Below, in pieces: positions 62,095 to 64,000 of a stretch of 64,000 bases of DNA; within the stretch, counting starts at the first letter, position 1; the number at the start of each line of letters is the position of its first letter. The notes below the pieces were generated by a model. The model was not told the DNA's origin, did no database searches, and worked only from the letters and a program-made list of their open reading frames with translations. Position numbers and translations under genes: made by a program. This stretch comes from Pontibacillus salipaludis (lineage in GTDB: Bacteria > Bacillota > Bacilli > Bacillales > BH030062), in the NCBI RefSeq assembly GCF_014642405.1, contig NZ_BMIN01000006.1, positions 62,001 to 126,000 on the forward strand, read 5' to 3'.

Positions 62095-63000
62095 ATGCCA
62101 GTAGCAGAAGTGCAATCGGAAGAAGAAAGCCGGATGGAGCAGGCAGATCCTAAAGAGATAAGTTTATGGAAAGATGCCTTCTCCCGTATTGTAAAAAGCA
62201 AAACGTCGTTGCTTGGTTTAATCATTATTACATTACTTATTATCATTGCGATATTTGCTCCTCTCATTGCGCCGTATCATCCGATCGACGATGGAAGTGT
62301 CATTGACCGGTACCAACCTCCTTCTGGGGAGCACTGGTTAGGTACGGATGCCCTTGGGCGAGATATTTTCAGTCGTATTGTACACGGGGCTCGAATATCG
62401 ATCCAAATCGGTGTCATTGCAGTTGGGATCTCAGCCGTGGTGGGTATTCTTCTTGGTGGAATTTCTGGTTACCTCGGACGCTGGGTGGATATGATTGTGA
62501 TGCGATTTATTGATATCTTAATGGCATTTCCAAGTATTCTTCTTGCGATTGCCATGGTTGCAGTGATGGGGAGAAGTCTTACGAATGCTATGATTGCAGT
62601 CGGAATTGTCGGTGTTCCGCAATTTGCCCGTATTGTGCGTTCGACGGTGCTTTCTGTTAAGGAAAAAGAATTTGTGGAAGCGGCCAGAGCGACAGGTGTG
62701 AAGAATGGTCGTATTCTATTCCGTCATGTACTGCCGAACTGTATGGCGCCGATTATTGTCCAAACCACGTTAAGTATCGGTACAGCTATTTTGGATGCAG
62801 CGGGTCTTAGTTTCCTTGGACTTGGTGCTCAAGGAGCAACGCCTGAGTGGGGAGCAATGTTGAAAGCCGGAGTCGATGCACTCCAGACGGCTCCATGGGT
62901 CGTAATGTTTCCTGGGCTTGCGATTCTATTAGTTGTATTAGGTTTTAACCTTCTTGGCGACGGACTTCGGGATGCCCTTGACCCGCGCCTGAGGCAATAG
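62095..63000 (+). CDS. appC: Oligopeptide ABC transporter permease (appC)
   Basis: ATG 62095 is preferred over GTG 62086 because AAAGGATG lies about 8-10 nt upstream. 301 aa. OppC_N helix (SLLGLIIITLLIIIAIFAPL), LGTDALGRDIFSRIVHGARI and EAA loop AARATGVKNGRILFRHVLPN. Ends GDGLRDALDPRLRQ. Last gene of the app operon. Confidence 0.92.
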   Translation: MPVAEVQSEEESRMEQADPKEISLWKDAFSRIVKSKTSLLGLIIITLLIIIAIFAPLIAPYHPIDDGSVIDRYQPPSGEHWLGTDALGRDIFSRIVHGARISIQIGVIAVGISAVVGILLGGISGYLGRWVDMIVMRFIDILMAFPSILLAIAMVAVMGRSLTNAMIAVGIVGVPQFARIVRSTVLSVKEKEFVEAARATGVKNGRILFRHVLPNCMAPIIVQTTLSIGTAILDAAGLSFLGLGAQGATPEWGAMLKAGVDALQTAPWVVMFPGLAILLVVLGFNLLGDGLRDALDPRLRQ

Positions 63001-63053
63001 TGGCAAATTTCAAAAAATACATTTAATAACCACATGGATTCATGTACACTTTA

Positions 63054-63084
63054 GGATAAAGTTTGGCGAACTTTATCCTTTTTT
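63054..63084 (+). terminator. Terminator of the app operon
   Basis: GGATAAAGTT/AACTTTATCC perfect stem followed by TTTTTT. Confidence 0.92.
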
Positions 63085-63116
63085 ATATGCGAAATAATGA
63101 TACAGGGGGGGATCAG

Positions 63117-63707
63117 ATGAAAAAGTACTCCATCGTCATCGCGCTCATCGTAGGATGTGTGGTGTTGATTTTGGTTCGATACCAAGACAGTTCCGAGGAA
63201 ACATGGAATTCTTGGCCGAACCTCCCCGCACCGATTGGGAAAGAACCCATCCTCATAACGTCAGCAGGTCAAGCGATTGAAGGGAAAGTGTTCTCCTACA
63301 TAGCTGAGGAATTAAATTTAGATGGAGATTATCGCCCTCGCGCATTAGCTACTGACTTATACGAATACAAGACGATGATTGTAGTGGTCGGATATAGTCC
63401 TCACGGCGTCCGCCAAACGTACAGGTCTTATAAGGAAGAGAAAGAGCGTGTAGAGAGCTTGTATGAAGAAGCAGAGGCGAGAGATACGCCGATTATCGTT
63501 GTCCAATTGAGTGGAGCTTCAAGGGAAGATGCTTACACATGGGAACTTTACAAAACTTCCATTCCCCATGCCGATTACGTCATTGGCCTGCAAGAATTAG
63601 AATACAATGAAGCCTTATTAGAACAAGCGCAACAATACTCCGTACCCGTAACACTCGTCGAAGACATAGAAGACATCAAAACCCCATTCAACTTAGCCTT
63701 CCGCTAA
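63117..63707 (+). CDS. Membrane-anchored DUF6305-like protein
   Basis: ATG 63117 follows GGGGGGGATCAG, so the 18-codon upstream extension, which runs into the terminator, is rejected. 196 aa: one N-terminal helix (YSIVIALIVGCVVLILV) and an extracellular alpha/beta domain (EPILITSAGQAIEGKVFSYI; TMIVVVGYSPHGVRQTY; TPIIVVQLSGASREDAYTWE; HADYVIGLQELEYNEALL). The domain resembles small secreted Rossmann-like proteins annotated DUF6305. Function unknown. Its position after the app operon need not mean a functional link. Confidence 0.75.
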   Translation: MKKYSIVIALIVGCVVLILVRYQDSSEETWNSWPNLPAPIGKEPILITSAGQAIEGKVFSYIAEELNLDGDYRPRALATDLYEYKTMIVVVGYSPHGVRQTYRSYKEEKERVESLYEEAEARDTPIIVVQLSGASREDAYTWELYKTSIPHADYVIGLQELEYNEALLEQAQQYSVPVTLVEDIEDIKTPFNLAFR

Positions 63708-63720
63708 AACGCTTTCGTAC

Positions 63721-63772
63721 AGTAAAGCGCTAATTGGTGTCTGGCACCGTTTCGTGCGGTGAAGCAATAAAG
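63721..63772. repeat. R2 (REP-like) repeat, 1 palindrome
   Basis: TGGTGTCTGGCACCG with TTTCGTGCGGTGAAGC tail, in the 76-bp gap between two plus-strand genes. Rightmost R2 copy. Confidence 0.82.
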
Positions 63773-63783
63773 GAGGTGGGAAG

Positions 63784-64000
63784 ATGGTTGGTTATGTGGT
63801 TGGTGGTGTGGTGTTGTTGGTGATAGGGATTTTGTTTCCGAGTTTAACGAAGGATTGGACGTCTTGGATTTATAATAATATTGAAGAGAGCTTGACGATG
63901 AGTGATAGCGGGAGTCTTTTAGTAACGGCATTGTCCTATGCATCCTGGTATTTTTTGATCTTTTATTGTATTTATCTTGGGAGTATGTTCGTTGCTTATG
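63784..64000 (+). CDS. Membrane protein, N-terminal part (runs off window)
   Basis: ATG 63784 follows AAAGGAGGTGGG. The 72 visible codons encode two hydrophobic segments: MVGYVVGGVVLLVIGILFP and SYASWYFLIFYCIYLGSMFV, separated by a polar loop. Nothing more can be said about family from the fragment. Confidence 0.7.
   Translation, partial: MVGYVVGGVVLLVIGILFPSLTKDWTSWIYNNIEESLTMSDSGSLLVTALSYASWYFLIFYCIYLGSMFVAY

Noticed and set aside
1-64000. rRNA, tRNA, riboswitch or T-box elements
   Set aside because: Looked for in the intergenic regions; no convincing conserved core was seen by eye. A covariance-model search would be needed to exclude weak candidates.

Overview
The window reads as chromosome of a low-to-mid GC, endospore-forming Bacillaceae. 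Support comes from strong AGGAGG-type ribosome binding sites with frequent GTG/TTG starts, a Spo0E-family gene beside a sporulation-type sensor kinase, B. subtilis-like dpp-ykf and app operons in the same gene order, CodY-like and SigD-like sites, and a ycnK-type copper regulator. Many proteins are acidic, which suggests a marine or moderately halophilic relative (Halobacillus/Pontibacillus-like). The genus is an inference. I saw no rRNA or tRNA gene, no CRISPR array and no prophage.

Layout. 0-2.7 kb: start of an HD-GYP-like gene, then an intact IS3-family element (358-1838) that has split one copy of a palindromic repeat (family R1). 2.2-6.6 kb: small membrane protein, Spo0E-like phosphatase, GAF-PAS histidine kinase, AlaX-type editing protein and a DinB-fold protein bracketed by paired R1 repeats. 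6.75-11.5 kb: a catabolic operon (SDR dehydrogenase, AGPS-like flavin oxidase, FGGY kinase) with a downstream RpiR regulator and twin palindromic operator candidates; the substrate is unknown. 13-15 kb: S9 peptidase with a CodY-like box between its -35 and -10. 15.3-18.6 kb: a surface-glycosylation locus in decay (GT2 and GtrA pseudogenes before an intact GT-C transferase and gtaB). 19-28.6 kb: hydrolase/reductase pair, secreted M4 protease, secreted multidomain nuclease, VanW protein. 28.7-35.9 kb: Yip1-like membrane protein plus HlyD-like adaptor with no ABC partner, second gtaB, VanZ, LCP ligase, chemoreceptor.

36.4-46 kb: complete dppABCDE-ykfABCD operon (minus strand) for uptake and recycling of peptides and murein peptides, with a sigma-A promoter and CodY-like box ahead of dppA. 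46-57 kb: BASS transporter, FAH hydrolase, SEC-C protein, a ycnK-type copper regulator with a His-rich YtkA-like lipoprotein, a REP-associated tyrosine transposase (RAYT), a DUF2252 protein and a SWIM-SNF2 helicase. 57.3-63 kb: a second peptide importer, appDFABC. The end holds a lipoprotein-like protein and a truncated membrane protein.

The main unexplained structure is repeat DNA. Family R2 (core GGGTGCCAGRCACCC with a TTTAGTGCTTTAGAGC-like tail) has about 33 palindromes in 13 intergenic clusters, all between 23.6 and 63.8 kb and densest around the RAYT gene, which is itself flanked by them. This looks like a Gram-positive REP/BIME-RAYT system. A second family (R1) is confined to 0-6.8 kb. 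A third motif, a perfect 20-bp palindrome, occurs three times, each time between convergent gene ends.
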